A DNA stretch of 54,463 nucleotides from Paenibacillus terrae (lineage in GTDB: Bacteria; Bacillota; Bacilli; Paenibacillales; Paenibacillaceae), in the NCBI RefSeq assembly GCF_000943545.1, contig NZ_JTHP01000046.1, forward strand, positions 1 through 54,463. The letters are read 5' to 3'. The position numbers and the translations under genes were made by a program. Of this stretch, positions 32,405-42,122 are shown piece after piece; position 1 is the first letter of the stretch, and every line of letters starts with the position of its first letter. The notes under the pieces were generated by a model. The model was not told the origin of the DNA, did no database searches, and saw only the letters and a program-made list of their open reading frames with translations.

Positions 32405-34516
32405 ATGTCTAAAATTCGGGTACTGGATGAGCATATTGCCAACCAGATTGCTGCTGGTGAGGTTGTAGAACGTCCAGCCTCCGTCGTGAAGGAACTGGTG
32501 GAAAATGCGATTGATGCGGGCGGTACGCGTGTCGACGTATGGGTAGAGGAAGGCGGACTGCAAAGCATCCGGGTGACGGATAACGGTAGTGGCATTGAGC
32601 CTGAAGATGTCGAAACGGCGTTCTATCGGCATGCGACCAGCAAAATCGGGCATGGACGCGATCTGTTCCAGATCACGAGCCTGGGCTTCCGGGGAGAAGC
32701 GCTGCCGAGTATTGCGGCTGTATCGAAAGTGGAGTTGCTGACAGCAGCCGGAGATGACGGACGTGCCCGCAAATTGGTTATTGAGGGCGGCAAGCTGGTG
32801 CTGCATGAGGATGCAGCCGCGAGACAAGGGACGGATTTTACCGTCCGGGAGTTGTTTTATAACACGCCTGCAAGGCTGAAATATATGAAAACGATCCAGA
32901 CGGAGCTGGGGCACATTTCGGATGTACTTTACCGAATGGCGCTTTCACACTCCGAAGTTGCCTTCACATTGCGGCATAACGGGAATACACTGCTTCAAAC
33001 GCTGGGTAATGGTGATTTGCTTCAAGTGATTGCCGCTGTTTATGGAACCTCAGCAGCGAAATCCATGCTGCTGTTGGAAGGAGAGAGTCTGGATTACCGC
33101 ATTAGCGGCTATGTCAGCCGTCCGGAGTGGACCAGGTCGAATCGGAATGCCATCTCAACGGTGGTGAACGGACGCTTTGTGCGCAGCTATGGGCTAAATC
33201 AGGCGTTGCTCAAAGCGTATCATACCTTGCTGCCGATCAATCGTTTTCCACTGGCTGTGATCCAACTGGAAATGCATCCTTCACTGGTGGATGTTAACGT
33301 TCATCCTTCCAAGTTGGAGGTACGTTTCAGCAAAGAAGCCGAGCTGTTTCAATTGGTTGAGGATTCAGTAAAAGCTGTTCTAGGACAGCAGGTGCTGATT
33401 CCGAAGGCAGTCAAGCGCGAAATCGGCGGCAAGGATAGCGGCTCGTTCGTGCAGGAGCAGTTTCATTTCTCGAAGGGAAGCGGTATGGAAGGAAATTCTT
33501 CTGCTGGCGAGAGCCGAGGAGAGGCACAGCCGCTTGCCGGACCTTTCTCGGAGGGTCGTGACCCGCGCCAATCCATTCGCTTGGACGGAAATGAGGAGCA
33601 CAAGCTTGGCACGGAGTGTGTGCAACGCCAGGATAGGGAGAGGTTCCTTGTCTCTGGTCGGGGGAACCCGTCTTCTGGGCAACGTGTCAGTGACGAGGAA
33701 CTGGATGCAGATTTTGTGGATGGAAACGATGGGAATAAAGGCGAATCCGGTTCATCCCCTTTGTACAGCGGCAGAGTACAGGAAGCGGCTGCTTATGTGG
33801 CTTATCGGTCTTCTGCTTCACCGGATGCAGGAAACGCTGTGGATTCCCGCTATTTCACGGATCAGAAGCCACGTCAGTCACGGCTGAATGCAGAGCAGTT
33901 GGCGGTGGTATCGGGTGAGGCTCCCGAGCTGCCCGCTTTTCCTGAGCTAAATTTGATCGGTCAGCACCATGGAACCTATCTGATTGCGCAGAACGATCAG
34001 GGGCTGTATTTAATTGACCAGCATGCTGCGCATGAACGGGTTAACTACGAATTTTATTATGAAAAATTCGGCAATCCCGAGGCGGTATCGCAGGAGCTAC
34101 TCCTGCCGATTACATTAGAATTTACGCCCTCGGAGACGGAAAAGCTGAAAACAAGGCTGCATTGGTTTGAGCAGGCGGGAGTGTATTTGGAGCATTTTGG
34201 TGGTCAAACCTTCCGTGTTAGCTCTTATCCTTACTGGCTTCCTCAAGGGCAAGAAGCGGATGTTATTGAGGAAATGGCAGGATGGGTACTGGATGAAAAA
34301 GCAATTGATCTTGCAAAGCTGCGGGAAGCAGCCTCGATCATGTGCTCCTGCCGGGCTTCGATTAAAGCGAACCAGAAGCTGACTGACCGACAGGCTGTCG
34401 TACTGCTGGAGCGTTTGGCGGCGTGCAGACAGCCGTACACCTGCCCGCATGGGCGGCCCATCGTTGTGTCCTTTTCCACATATGATTTGGAGAAGCTGTT
34501 TAAGAGAGTAATGTAA
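32405..34516 (+). CDS. mutL: DNA mismatch repair protein MutL
   Basis: A 703-residue MutL with the GHKL ATPase motifs VENAIDAGG, DNGSGIEPEDV and GFRGEALPSI. The C-terminal domain holds the nicking-endonuclease motif DQHAAHERVNYE (~538-549) together with SCRASIKANQ and CPHGRP, so this is the nicking type found in species lacking MutH. A long poorly conserved linker (~335-500) joins the halves. ATG at 32405 behind GGGGGAGG. Confidence 0.97.
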   Translation: MSKIRVLDEHIANQIAAGEVVERPASVVKELVENAIDAGGTRVDVWVEEGGLQSIRVTDNGSGIEPEDVETAFYRHATSKIGHGRDLFQITSLGFRGEALPSIAAVSKVELLTAAGDDGRARKLVIEGGKLVLHEDAAARQGTDFTVRELFYNTPARLKYMKTIQTELGHISDVLYRMALSHSEVAFTLRHNGNTLLQTLGNGDLLQVIAAVYGTSAAKSMLLLEGESLDYRISGYVSRPEWTRSNRNAISTVVNGRFVRSYGLNQALLKAYHTLLPINRFPLAVIQLEMHPSLVDVNVHPSKLEVRFSKEAELFQLVEDSVKAVLGQQVLIPKAVKREIGGKDSGSFVQEQFHFSKGSGMEGNSSAGESRGEAQPLAGPFSEGRDPRQSIRLDGNEEHKLGTECVQRQDRERFLVSGRGNPSSGQRVSDEELDADFVDGNDGNKGESGSSPLYSGRVQEAAAYVAYRSSASPDAGNAVDSRYFTDQKPRQSRLNAEQLAVVSGEAPELPAFPELNLIGQHHGTYLIAQNDQGLYLIDQHAAHERVNYEFYYEKFGNPEAVSQELLLPITLEFTPSETEKLKTRLHWFEQAGVYLEHFGGQTFRVSSYPYWLPQGQEADVIEEMAGWVLDEKAIDLAKLREAASIMCSCRASIKANQKLTDRQAVVLLERLAACRQPYTCPHGRPIVVSFSTYDLEKLFKRVM

Positions 34517-34528
34517 GGGAGTTTATAT

Positions 34529-35380
34529 ATGTTGCAGGATCGGGAAAACCGTGAAGAAGAAAAGCAGGCAAGGCTCCGGGAGGAACAAGCCCATTTATTG
34601 GTGACGACAGGGGATTCTCCCTCTGCTGAGGTCGTGCAGCGGGCGGAACTGCTTGCAGCCGAGCTGGGGGTGCTGTATGCTCCCCGTCGTGGTATATCGG
34701 TAGCAAGGCTGACTGCTGCTCATAGAGTTCGTCAGGCGCTGGTGCTCGTACAGGGTGGGGTGAGGCTGATTAGCCCGGAGCAACCGCCGATGACTTTTCA
34801 CCCGAGCATGGGCTTCATCCGCGCCAAGCGGGTGTTGAAGGGCGAGCCTGATCCGATGCTGACCGCCGCTCGGCTCGTTCCGGGGGACACCGTGCTGGAT
34901 TGTACCGCAGGACTCGGAACGGATTCCCTCCTGTTTTCAATTGGAACAGGAAGTTCTGGACAAGTAACTGCTGTGGAAAGTTCTTTTCCTGTTTATGCTT
35001 TAATCAAGGATGGAATGAGGCATTACCGTTCCGGCAACGCTGCGGTAGATGAGGCATTTTCCGGCATTGACGTCCGCTTTGGTCATCATTTGGATTATTT
35101 GCAAAGCTTGCCGGATCGCAGTGTGGATATTATCTATTTTGACCCGATGTTCCGTGATCCGTTGCTCGATTCCAGTGCAATCGGTCCATTGAGAGGGTTG
35201 GCTAACCCGGATGCGCTGGATGAGGAAAGTATTGCTCAGGCAAAACGGATTGCAAGGAAAACAATTGTATTGAAGGAAAAACGGGGCAGCGGGGAATTTG
35301 CCCGCCTCGGCTTCCGTGTGGAGCAACGGGGCACAACGAAAACAGTGTACGGAGTGATTGATATTGACAGCGGCATCTAA
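34529..35380 (+). CDS. RsmJ-like SAM-dependent methyltransferase
   Basis: A 283-residue class I methyltransferase. Motif I is VLDCTAGLGTDSLLFS (~122-137), and the catalytic region DIIYFDPMFRDPL (~203-215) resembles the 16S rRNA m2G methyltransferase RsmJ (YhiQ) rather than DNA methylases. GGAGTT lies 8 bases before the ATG. Twelve bases after mutL, and overlapping miaA by 17 bases, it sits in a repair/RNA-modification operon. Confidence 0.75.
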   Translation: MLQDRENREEEKQARLREEQAHLLVTTGDSPSAEVVQRAELLAAELGVLYAPRRGISVARLTAAHRVRQALVLVQGGVRLISPEQPPMTFHPSMGFIRAKRVLKGEPDPMLTAARLVPGDTVLDCTAGLGTDSLLFSIGTGSSGQVTAVESSFPVYALIKDGMRHYRSGNAAVDEAFSGIDVRFGHHLDYLQSLPDRSVDIIYFDPMFRDPLLDSSAIGPLRGLANPDALDEESIAQAKRIARKTIVLKEKRGSGEFARLGFRVEQRGTTKTVYGVIDIDSGI

Positions 35381-36344
35381 GCCTAAACTACTTGTTCTTG
35401 TTGGCCCGACAGCGGTCGGCAAGACAAAATTAAGCATCGAGATGGCACGGCAATTTGGCGGGGAAATTATTTCCGGAGATTCCATGCAGGTGTACCGTCA
35501 TATGGATATTGGAACTGCCAAAATTTCCGAACAGGAAATGGAAGGAATCAAGCACCATTTGATTGATATTCATGAGCCGGAATACCCATATTCGGTAGCT
35601 GCATTTCAGGAAGATTGCCGTCGTCTCATACCGGATATTCATGCCAGAGCGAAACTGCCGTTTATCGTAGGTGGGACAGGTTTATATGTGGAGTCTGTCT
35701 GCTATGAATACCAGTTTTCCGAGGTGGGAGCTGATGAAGCTTTTCGTCAGGAACAGCTTGATTATGCCGAACAATTTGGAGCCGAGGCGCTTCATGCGCG
35801 ACTCCAGGCGGTTGATCCCGAAAGTGCACGTCGTCTGCATCCCAATGACCGGCGCCGAGTCGTTCGAGCGTTGGAAATTTATCATGTTAGCGGAACGACG
35901 CTCAGCTCGCAATTAGCCAGTCAAAAAAAGGAATCTCCCTATCAGCTCTGCATCGTAGGTTTGACAATGGATAGGCAAATGCTATATAAACGTATTGAAG
36001 ACCGAATTGACGGGATGCTCGACCAAGGGCTTGTTGCTGAGGTAATCTCCTTAATGGAACGGGGAGTGCGAAGCGATGCCATCTCCATGCAAGGTCTAGG
36101 CTATAAAGAGATATCCTCCTACCTGCGAGGAGAGGTGTCTTTGGAAGAGGCGGTGACTTGGCTGAAACGGGATACGCGTCATTTTGCGAAGCGGCAGCTC
36201 TCGTGGTTTCGCCATATGAAGGATATCCAGTGGGTAGATGTCACCGATTTCGGAAATTTTTCTGCTCATGCAGCCCGAATACACGAAATTATAGCAGGAA
36301 AGTTCCGGACAGACCTTGAATATACTTCAAAACAATCCAAATGA
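35364..36344 (+). CDS. miaA: tRNA dimethylallyltransferase MiaA
   Basis: A 326-residue prenyltransferase that adds dimethylallyl to A37 of tRNAs reading UNN codons. P-loop GPTAVGKTKLS (~15-25), GDSMQVYRHMDIGTAK and FIVGGTGLYV are diagnostic. The start is a TTG at 35364, 9 bases after GGAG; an in-frame TTG at 35358 is too close to it. The start lies inside the end of the methyltransferase gene (17-base overlap), so translation is likely coupled. Confidence 0.95.
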   Translation: MTAASKPKLLVLVGPTAVGKTKLSIEMARQFGGEIISGDSMQVYRHMDIGTAKISEQEMEGIKHHLIDIHEPEYPYSVAAFQEDCRRLIPDIHARAKLPFIVGGTGLYVESVCYEYQFSEVGADEAFRQEQLDYAEQFGAEALHARLQAVDPESARRLHPNDRRRVVRALEIYHVSGTTLSSQLASQKKESPYQLCIVGLTMDRQMLYKRIEDRIDGMLDQGLVAEVISLMERGVRSDAISMQGLGYKEISSYLRGEVSLEEAVTWLKRDTRHFAKRQLSWFRHMKDIQWVDVTDFGNFSAHAARIHEIIAGKFRTDLEYTSKQSK

Positions 36345-36364
36345 TTATTGGGGGTACGGCTAAA

Positions 36365-36610
36365 ATGAACAAGTCCATTAATATCCAAGATACGTTTCTG
36401 AATCAATTGCGCAAGGATTCTATACCGGTAACGGTATACCTTATCAATGGATTTCAGGTGCGGGGAACCATTAAAGCATTTGACAACTTCACAATTGTTA
36501 TCGACTCGGATGGAAAGCAACAGCTGATCTACAAGCATGCTATTTCCACCTTTACACCGCAACGCAATGTGTCGCTTGTACAGCAGCAGGATAACGTCAG
36601 CGATAACTGA
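36365..36610 (+). CDS. hfq: RNA chaperone Hfq
   Basis: An 81-residue Sm-like protein. Sm1 is VYLINGFQVRGTIKAFDNFTIVIDS and Sm2 is QLIYKHAIST (YKHAI at the RNA-binding pore). ATG at 36365 behind TTGGGGGTACGG. The miaA-hfq order is conserved in Bacilli and Proteobacteria. Confidence 0.97.
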   Translation: MNKSINIQDTFLNQLRKDSIPVTVYLINGFQVRGTIKAFDNFTIVIDSDGKQQLIYKHAISTFTPQRNVSLVQQQDNVSDN

Positions 36611-36673
36611 TTACGGCTTGACGGTCGCCCGGGTTGTTGAAACTTTTTAAGCGACCGTCTCGTCTAACCGTAT

Positions 36674-36720
36674 AGGAATGAGACCCGGAGCAACCTGAAC
36701 AGGGTTGTTCTTTTCATTCC
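36674..36720 (+). terminator. Rho-independent terminator after hfq
   Basis: GAGCAACC-TGAACA-GGGTTGTTC with TTTT, nested in an outer GGAATGA/TCATTCC stem. Confidence 0.8.
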
Positions 36721-36798
36721 GTTTGCTTTCATGCTGCCGACAGCAAGCTATATATACGTTCGGCAACATGTGATTATTCGCGAAAGGGAGTCAGGGGA

Positions 36799-39459
36799 AT
36801 GCCAAACGATTCATTGTCCAGATCCGGCAATCGCAATAGAAACACACCTAAAGAGAAGCCGAAGGGCAAGAAAAAGAAGATTACAGGTAAGCAAGTTGGA
36901 TGGACGCTGTTTATTACGGCGGCGTTAGCTATATTTTGCGCGCTTGGTGGATATTTGTTTGTCATGGTAAATGGCGAACAAATTTACAAAGCCAACAAGG
37001 ATAAAATTACAGTGAACGAGACATCAAAGGTTTACGATCGTAACGGTGTGCTTATGGGCGAGCTGTCCGTACAAAAAAGCGATCCCGTCAAAAGTGAAGA
37101 AATTCCGCCATTGCTCAAAAAAGCTTTTATAGCAACAGAGGATAAGCGATTTATGGAGCACCAGGGGGTTGATATTTGGTCTATCGGGCGGGCGGCTGTA
37201 AAAGATATCGTAGCCCGTTCGGCAGTGGAGGGCGGCAGTACGCTGACCCAGCAGTTGGCCAAAAACCTGTTTTTGTCGCGTGACAAGACCTTTTTCCGTA
37301 AAGCGACCGAGGTATCTATTGCAATGGCGCTAGAACGGAATTTGACTAAAGATGAGATTATTACGTTGTATTTGAACCGAATTTGGTTTGGACGTTCATA
37401 TTCAGGAATCAAGGCAGCTTCGGTGGGGTACTTTGGGCAATCTAACTTAAAAGAATTAAAGCTTTGGCAGATCGCCACGTTAGCAGCTATTCCAAAAGGG
37501 CCTTCCAAATATAATCCAATTAGTAATCCGGAAAACTCAAAGGAACGACGTGCTGTGGTTCTCCAGCTGATGTTTGAGCAGGGAATGATTGGCAAGCAGG
37601 AAATGGAAGAGGCCAAGGCTGTAGATTATGATTACAAGCAGCCGGAAAAAGTTCAAAAGTATCAAAATTTTATGGAGTATGTGATGAATGAGGCGGAGGA
37701 TGCTTTGCCGGGAGTCAGCGGAAACGATCTGATCGTTGGCGGCTACAAAATTCATACGACGATGGATGCTCAGGCCCAAAATGCGCTGGATCAGGCTATG
37801 GCAGATGATAGCATGTTCGAAAAGAGCCCGGATGATCAGCCTGTTCAAGGCTCCATGGTCATTATTAATAACCAGACGGGCGGAATTGCCGCGATGGCAC
37901 CCGGACGGGATTACAAAAAGGGAACCTTTAACCGCGCGACGCAAAGCCGCAGGCAGCCAGGTTCGGCCTTTAAACCTATTGCGGCGTATGCGCCGGCTCT
38001 CGAATCCGGCAAATTTACAATGGATACACCTTTGAGTAATGAGCGACAGAGTTTTAACGGGTATAGCCCGAAAAACTTGCACGGTTACTCTTCGACCATC
38101 AGTATGATCGATGCGATTACAAAGTCTGAAAATATCCCGCCAGTATGGTTGCTCAACCAGATCGGTGTGGAAAGAGGGGTCCAATTCGCGGAAAGCTTAG
38201 GCATCCCGATGGACAAAAATGATCACTCGCTCGCTATCGCATTGGGTGGATTAAGTAAAGGAACGAACACGCTTGAAATGGCACAGGCATACAGTGCTTT
38301 TGCCAATAATGGACAGTTCCAAAAAGCTTACTCCATCAAGCAAATTAACGATAGTGATGACAAAACAGTTTACACTCACAAAGAAGAATTTAAAACCGTA
38401 ATGAGCGAGAAAACAGCTTATGAAATGACGCAGATGATGCAAAATGTAGTCAATAGCGGTACGGGCCGCAAAGCCCGTATTGATTGGCCTGTAGCGGGTA
38501 AAACGGGTACAACCCAGAGTGGCATTAGCGGGAACAGTGGCAACCGTGATATCTGGTTTGTCGGTTATACGCCGGAATATACTGGTGCGGTATGGATGGG
38601 CTATGACAAGCCGGACAGCAAACATATGCTGAGAAACTACAGTGGGCAGTCGGCAGCCTTTTTCGGAAGGGTCATGGGTGAAGCCCTCAAGGGGCACCCG
38701 GTTACGCAATTCAGCCAGCCAAAAGGATATGAACCACCAGTTGAGCAGAAGCCAGACGTGCCGGTTCAGGCTACCGCTCCAAGCGGACTGAGCGGGTCTT
38801 ATAGTCAGGATACCCAAATTGTATCGTTGTCCTGGACTGCGGCGGCGGGAGATAATGTGCAATACCGCGTGTATCGCAAAGAGGCTTCCGAAGGGGGCTT
38901 TACGGTGATTATGGAGGCGATGAAAGGCACGAGTGGTGAAGATACGTCTCCAGTAGCCGGAGCCGCGTATGAATATTATGTAACGGCTTATGGAGCGGAT
39001 AGTAAGGAATCTGATCCATCCAATACAATCCGTGTGGAAATTCCGGCAGAGACCACTCCGGTAGATCCACAGCAGGGAACTGATCCGAATCAGGATGGAA
39101 CATTACCGGATAACAGCGGGACTACAGACGGTCAGAACGGCACCGATCAGGGGAATACAGTCCCTGGAGGTACCGATAATAGCACCAGCCCAGGGCAGGT
39201 TCCGACGATTCCTGGAGACACTAGCGGAAATGGCACTGGCAGTACAGGCAATCATAGTGGCAGCTCCGGCACTGGTAGTGACACGAATCAGGGGAATGGC
39301 CAGACAACAACACCGGATGCAGGTACCTTCAATAGTGATACCACGGTAAATCCAGTTACCACGGATCCATCTACCACAGGAACCACACCGGATGGAAGTC
39401 AGGAAACCAACTCCAACGGTCAGTCGAACTCCAATCGTGGACATCGCAACCGAGATTAG
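36799..39459 (+). CDS. Class A penicillin-binding protein 1A with FN3 and low-complexity tail
   Basis: An 886-residue bifunctional peptidoglycan synthase. A basic cytoplasmic N-terminus and one membrane anchor (~33-57) precede the GT51 glycosyltransferase domain (ATEDKRFMEHQGVD, GGSTLTQQLAKNLFL) and the transpeptidase (SxxK as GSAFKPI, ~393; SEN; KTGTTQSG, ~571). Then come a fibronectin type III-like domain (~655-750) and about 130 residues rich in Gly, Thr, Asn, Ser and Pro. Those extensions probably reach into the wall. ATG at 36799 behind AAAGGGAGTCAGGGG. Confidence 0.95.
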   Translation: MPNDSLSRSGNRNRNTPKEKPKGKKKKITGKQVGWTLFITAALAIFCALGGYLFVMVNGEQIYKANKDKITVNETSKVYDRNGVLMGELSVQKSDPVKSEEIPPLLKKAFIATEDKRFMEHQGVDIWSIGRAAVKDIVARSAVEGGSTLTQQLAKNLFLSRDKTFFRKATEVSIAMALERNLTKDEIITLYLNRIWFGRSYSGIKAASVGYFGQSNLKELKLWQIATLAAIPKGPSKYNPISNPENSKERRAVVLQLMFEQGMIGKQEMEEAKAVDYDYKQPEKVQKYQNFMEYVMNEAEDALPGVSGNDLIVGGYKIHTTMDAQAQNALDQAMADDSMFEKSPDDQPVQGSMVIINNQTGGIAAMAPGRDYKKGTFNRATQSRRQPGSAFKPIAAYAPALESGKFTMDTPLSNERQSFNGYSPKNLHGYSSTISMIDAITKSENIPPVWLLNQIGVERGVQFAESLGIPMDKNDHSLAIALGGLSKGTNTLEMAQAYSAFANNGQFQKAYSIKQINDSDDKTVYTHKEEFKTVMSEKTAYEMTQMMQNVVNSGTGRKARIDWPVAGKTGTTQSGISGNSGNRDIWFVGYTPEYTGAVWMGYDKPDSKHMLRNYSGQSAAFFGRVMGEALKGHPVTQFSQPKGYEPPVEQKPDVPVQATAPSGLSGSYSQDTQIVSLSWTAAAGDNVQYRVYRKEASEGGFTVIMEAMKGTSGEDTSPVAGAAYEYYVTAYGADSKESDPSNTIRVEIPAETTPVDPQQGTDPNQDGTLPDNSGTTDGQNGTDQGNTVPGGTDNSTSPGQVPTIPGDTSGNGTGSTGNHSGSSGTGSDTNQGNGQTTTPDAGTFNSDTTVNPVTTDPSTTGTTPDGSQETNSNGQSNSNRGHRNRD

Positions 39460-39625
39460 AAGACATATGCTGTGTGTGATTTGAATTTGTTTTAAACCAA
39501 AGGTATTTTTGGACCATTTTATGGTCTGGGAATACCTTTTTTGTTGTGATAAAGGGTGTTATTTTTGAGTGTACAGTTTAAATATGGTAAGCTGGTTTTA
39601 CCAATGTTGGAGAGGAACATCATTT

Positions 39626-40183
39626 ATGAAGCGCAAATTCGGAGACCGGGCCAACTGGCGCAGAATAACGAACCGCAAGTTTGCTTGCCGGTATGTGGAA
39701 AGTGACGTGTTTACAGGATATGTGACCTTGTATACCATTTTGAGTCTCAAAGAGCCGTTATGGAAAAGCTACGGCGGTCATACGTTTTGCATAGCGGACA
39801 AAGGGTATTCCTGGTTGCAATATTATCCGAAGGGCGAGCATTATGTAGTAACTGCTATGTTCGACAATCGGGAGCAGATTGTGGAATGGTATATTGATAC
39901 CTGCCGAAATCAGGGAGTGACCGATCAGGGAGTGCCCTGGTTTGACGATTTGTATTTGGATGTTGTCGTACTTAAAAATGGCGAAATCTTTTTAGTGGAT
40001 GAGGATGAGCTGGAGGATGCGTTACAGCGCGGGCATATCTCGACACAGGAGGCAGAACTGGCTAACCGTACAGCGGCTGAGGTTTTACGACGGATAGATG
40101 CCCATATATTCCCCTATTTTAAAATGTCGCTGAAACACCGGGCAGAATGGTTTCACAACGGTGATTTTAAGAGGGATCGGTGA
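39626..40183 (+). CDS. DUF402 family protein (nucleoside tri/diphosphatase-like, YgaC/Ntdp type)
   Basis: A 185-residue protein of the DUF402 (FomD-like) fold: KSYGGHTFCIADKGYSWLQYYPKGEHYVVTAMFD, then WYIDTCRNQG, WFDDLYLDVVVLKNGEIFLVDEDEL with the acidic metal-binding cluster. Family members hydrolyse nucleoside tri- or diphosphates. Start at 39626 behind GGAGAGGAAC; the frame extends to 39569. The next gene begins at its stop. Confidence 0.85.
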   Translation: MKRKFGDRANWRRITNRKFACRYVESDVFTGYVTLYTILSLKEPLWKSYGGHTFCIADKGYSWLQYYPKGEHYVVTAMFDNREQIVEWYIDTCRNQGVTDQGVPWFDDLYLDVVVLKNGEIFLVDEDELEDALQRGHISTQEAELANRTAAEVLRRIDAHIFPYFKMSLKHRAEWFHNGDFKRDR

Positions 40184-40875
40184 AGGTTTTGCAGAGGATT
40201 AGAAGCACTGGGCCAAAAGATTCTGAATCAAAAAGCAGGCTGAGCGGCCCAGAGAAAAAGTTTTCAGCAGCCAAGCGTCTTATGCTTTGTCTGCTGGTTA
40301 TCATTATGATCGGTTTGGTATGGGTAGGTATTCGATTTTGGAATATGAATAACGCAGCCTCTACCACTCCGCTTCAGCAAGCACAGGTAGGAATTGTACT
40401 TGGGGCTTCCATGTGGGGAGCAGAGCCAAGTCCGGGGCTAAAGGAGAGGCTGAACGAGGCCCTGCAGCTATACCGCAACGGTACAGTAAAGCGTCTGATT
40501 GTAAGCGGAGGGCTGGACAAACCAACTTACCCGTATACAGAGGCTGAGGGGATGCAACGCTATTTGGTTGACAGAGGTATTCCAGCGCAGCATATTGTGT
40601 TGGAAAACCATGCGACCAGCACCTACGAAAATCTGCTGTATAGTCAGCGTATCATGCAGGAGTATGGTTGGACCTCGACTGTGATTATCACACATAGTTA
40701 TCATGGCCCACGGGCGCTCGAGATTGCCCGATTTTTGAATTTGGAGCACCCCCAGATGGCTCTGGCGGAATCTAAAGTACTGAATATGCCGCTTCATCAA
40801 TCAAGAGAGGTACTGGCTTACGCCAAATGGACGCTGCAAAAGTGGTGGCTCAGTGCCCAAACCTGGGTGTCCTGA
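40180..40875 (+). CDS. YdcF/DUF218 family membrane-anchored protein
   Basis: A 231-residue protein with a basic N-terminus, one transmembrane segment (LMLCLLVIIMIGLVWVGIRFW, ~30-50) and an extracytoplasmic DUF218 domain (GIVLGASMW, LYRNGTVKRLIVSGG, STYENLLYSQ, ITHSYHGPRALEIARF). Relatives such as SanA and ElyC act in envelope maintenance. Start GTG at 40180 overlaps the DUF402 stop by 4 bases. Confidence 0.88.
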   Translation: MKVLQRIRSTGPKDSESKSRLSGPEKKFSAAKRLMLCLLVIIMIGLVWVGIRFWNMNNAASTTPLQQAQVGIVLGASMWGAEPSPGLKERLNEALQLYRNGTVKRLIVSGGLDKPTYPYTEAEGMQRYLVDRGIPAQHIVLENHATSTYENLLYSQRIMQEYGWTSTVIITHSYHGPRALEIARFLNLEHPQMALAESKVLNMPLHQSREVLAYAKWTLQKWWLSAQTWVS

Positions 40876-40950
40876 AACGTACAACGTTTTCTCATAAAGG
40901 CATCTTCTCTATAAACAAAATGCATTGCACAAGCTCCTGTTGCTTTTATG

Positions 40951-40981
40951 CTAATAAGGACATGCTGGGCCGAATACATTA
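40951..40981 (+). promoter_or_regulatory. Sigma-E-like promoter before spoVK
   Basis: CTAATAA (40951-40957), 14-base spacer, GAATACATTA (40972-40981), resembling the sigma-E pattern (ATA-containing -35 and CATACANT). Fits mother-cell expression of spoVK. Confidence 0.45.
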
Positions 40982-41024
40982 ATAGGGTAAGCTGTGCCTG
41001 AAGAAATGTTGAGGTGATGGATGC

Positions 41025-42008
41025 ATGAACGGACGGGGAATCGCCGCGGGCAAGCGGACGGAGGAGAGACCTTCCAGACAAATCAATGTCGTGCTGCGTA
41101 GCCCGGAGCCGATAGCTTCGGTAAATGTTGATGAGACGGATGCAGCAACTTCGACCAAGTCGCAGGCGTTACCGCAGTATCTTAGTCTCTATCAGGAAAT
41201 TCAGAAGGAACTCGATCATCTCGTCGGCTTGGATAACATCAAAGACCTGGTATTTGAAGTATATGCTTTTTTGCAAATTGCCCATATGCGTACTGATGCG
41301 GGGCTGTTGAGTAACGCGCACGTATATCACATGATTTTCAAAGGGAACCCTGGTACGGGGAAAACAACGGTAGCCCGCATTATCGCTAAAATGCTGCAAA
41401 AAATGGGGGTACTGAGCAAAGGCCATCTGATTGAGGTGGAAAGGGCTGATTTGGTAGGCGAGTATATTGGGCATACAGCGCAAAAAACGCGGGATCTGGT
41501 CAAGAAGTCTCTGGGTGGAGTGTTGTTTATTGATGAGGCATACAGTTTGGCGCGGGGAGGGGAAAAGGATTTTGGAAAGGAAGCTATTGATACCTTAGTA
41601 AAATCCATGGAGGATCAGAAAAATCAATTTATTTTGATCCTTGCCGGATACTCGGGTGAGATGGACTTCTTTTTGCGTACAAATCCAGGCTTGCCTTCTC
41701 GTTTTCCCATCCAGCTGGATTTTCCGGACTATACCGTAGATCAGCTTATCCAAATTTCCGAAATGATGGCCAAAGAACGCGATTATATTCTCATGCCTCA
41801 GTCCATACTCAAAATGAAAGAGTATTTGTTGAATGAACGCAACGACAGTCTCCATGCATTCAGCAACGCGCGTTATGTCCGCAATGTGATCGAAAAAGCG
41901 ATTCGACATCAGGCTGTCAGGTTGCTCAATCAGTACAGGAGCGGGCAGCCGGGAAAGCAGGAACTGATGACGCTGCGTCCTGAGGATTTGAAAATGGACA
42001 AAAGATAG
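41025..42008 (+). CDS. spoVK: Stage V sporulation protein K (AAA+ ATPase)
   Basis: A 327-residue AAA+ ATPase of the CbbX/SpoVK group. Walker A GNPGTGKTT (~108-116), Walker B GVLFIDEAYSLA (~164-175), sensor region ILILAGYSGEMDFF and a pore-loop region GEYIGHTAQKT. Required for spore maturation in B. subtilis. The order spoVK-hflX-ynbB-glnR-glnA is as in B. subtilis. Confidence 0.95.
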   Translation: MNGRGIAAGKRTEERPSRQINVVLRSPEPIASVNVDETDAATSTKSQALPQYLSLYQEIQKELDHLVGLDNIKDLVFEVYAFLQIAHMRTDAGLLSNAHVYHMIFKGNPGTGKTTVARIIAKMLQKMGVLSKGHLIEVERADLVGEYIGHTAQKTRDLVKKSLGGVLFIDEAYSLARGGEKDFGKEAIDTLVKSMEDQKNQFILILAGYSGEMDFFLRTNPGLPSRFPIQLDFPDYTVDQLIQISEMMAKERDYILMPQSILKMKEYLLNERNDSLHAFSNARYVRNVIEKAIRHQAVRLLNQYRSGQPGKQELMTLRPEDLKMDKR

Positions 42009-42122
42009 GCGATAATAGAAATCTGAATCACATCGAATTGCATAACATCAAACGGGGGCCGGCCTGAATATCAGGTCGGTCTCTGTGCGAGAGTTAATAT
42101 GGAAAATAAAGGAGAAAACAAT

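Noticed and set aside
42055..42082. Terminator for spoVK at the GGCCGGCCTGA hairpin
   Set aside because: The stem is good but there is no T-run, and hflX follows closely, so read-through is likely; kept only as a note under hflX.
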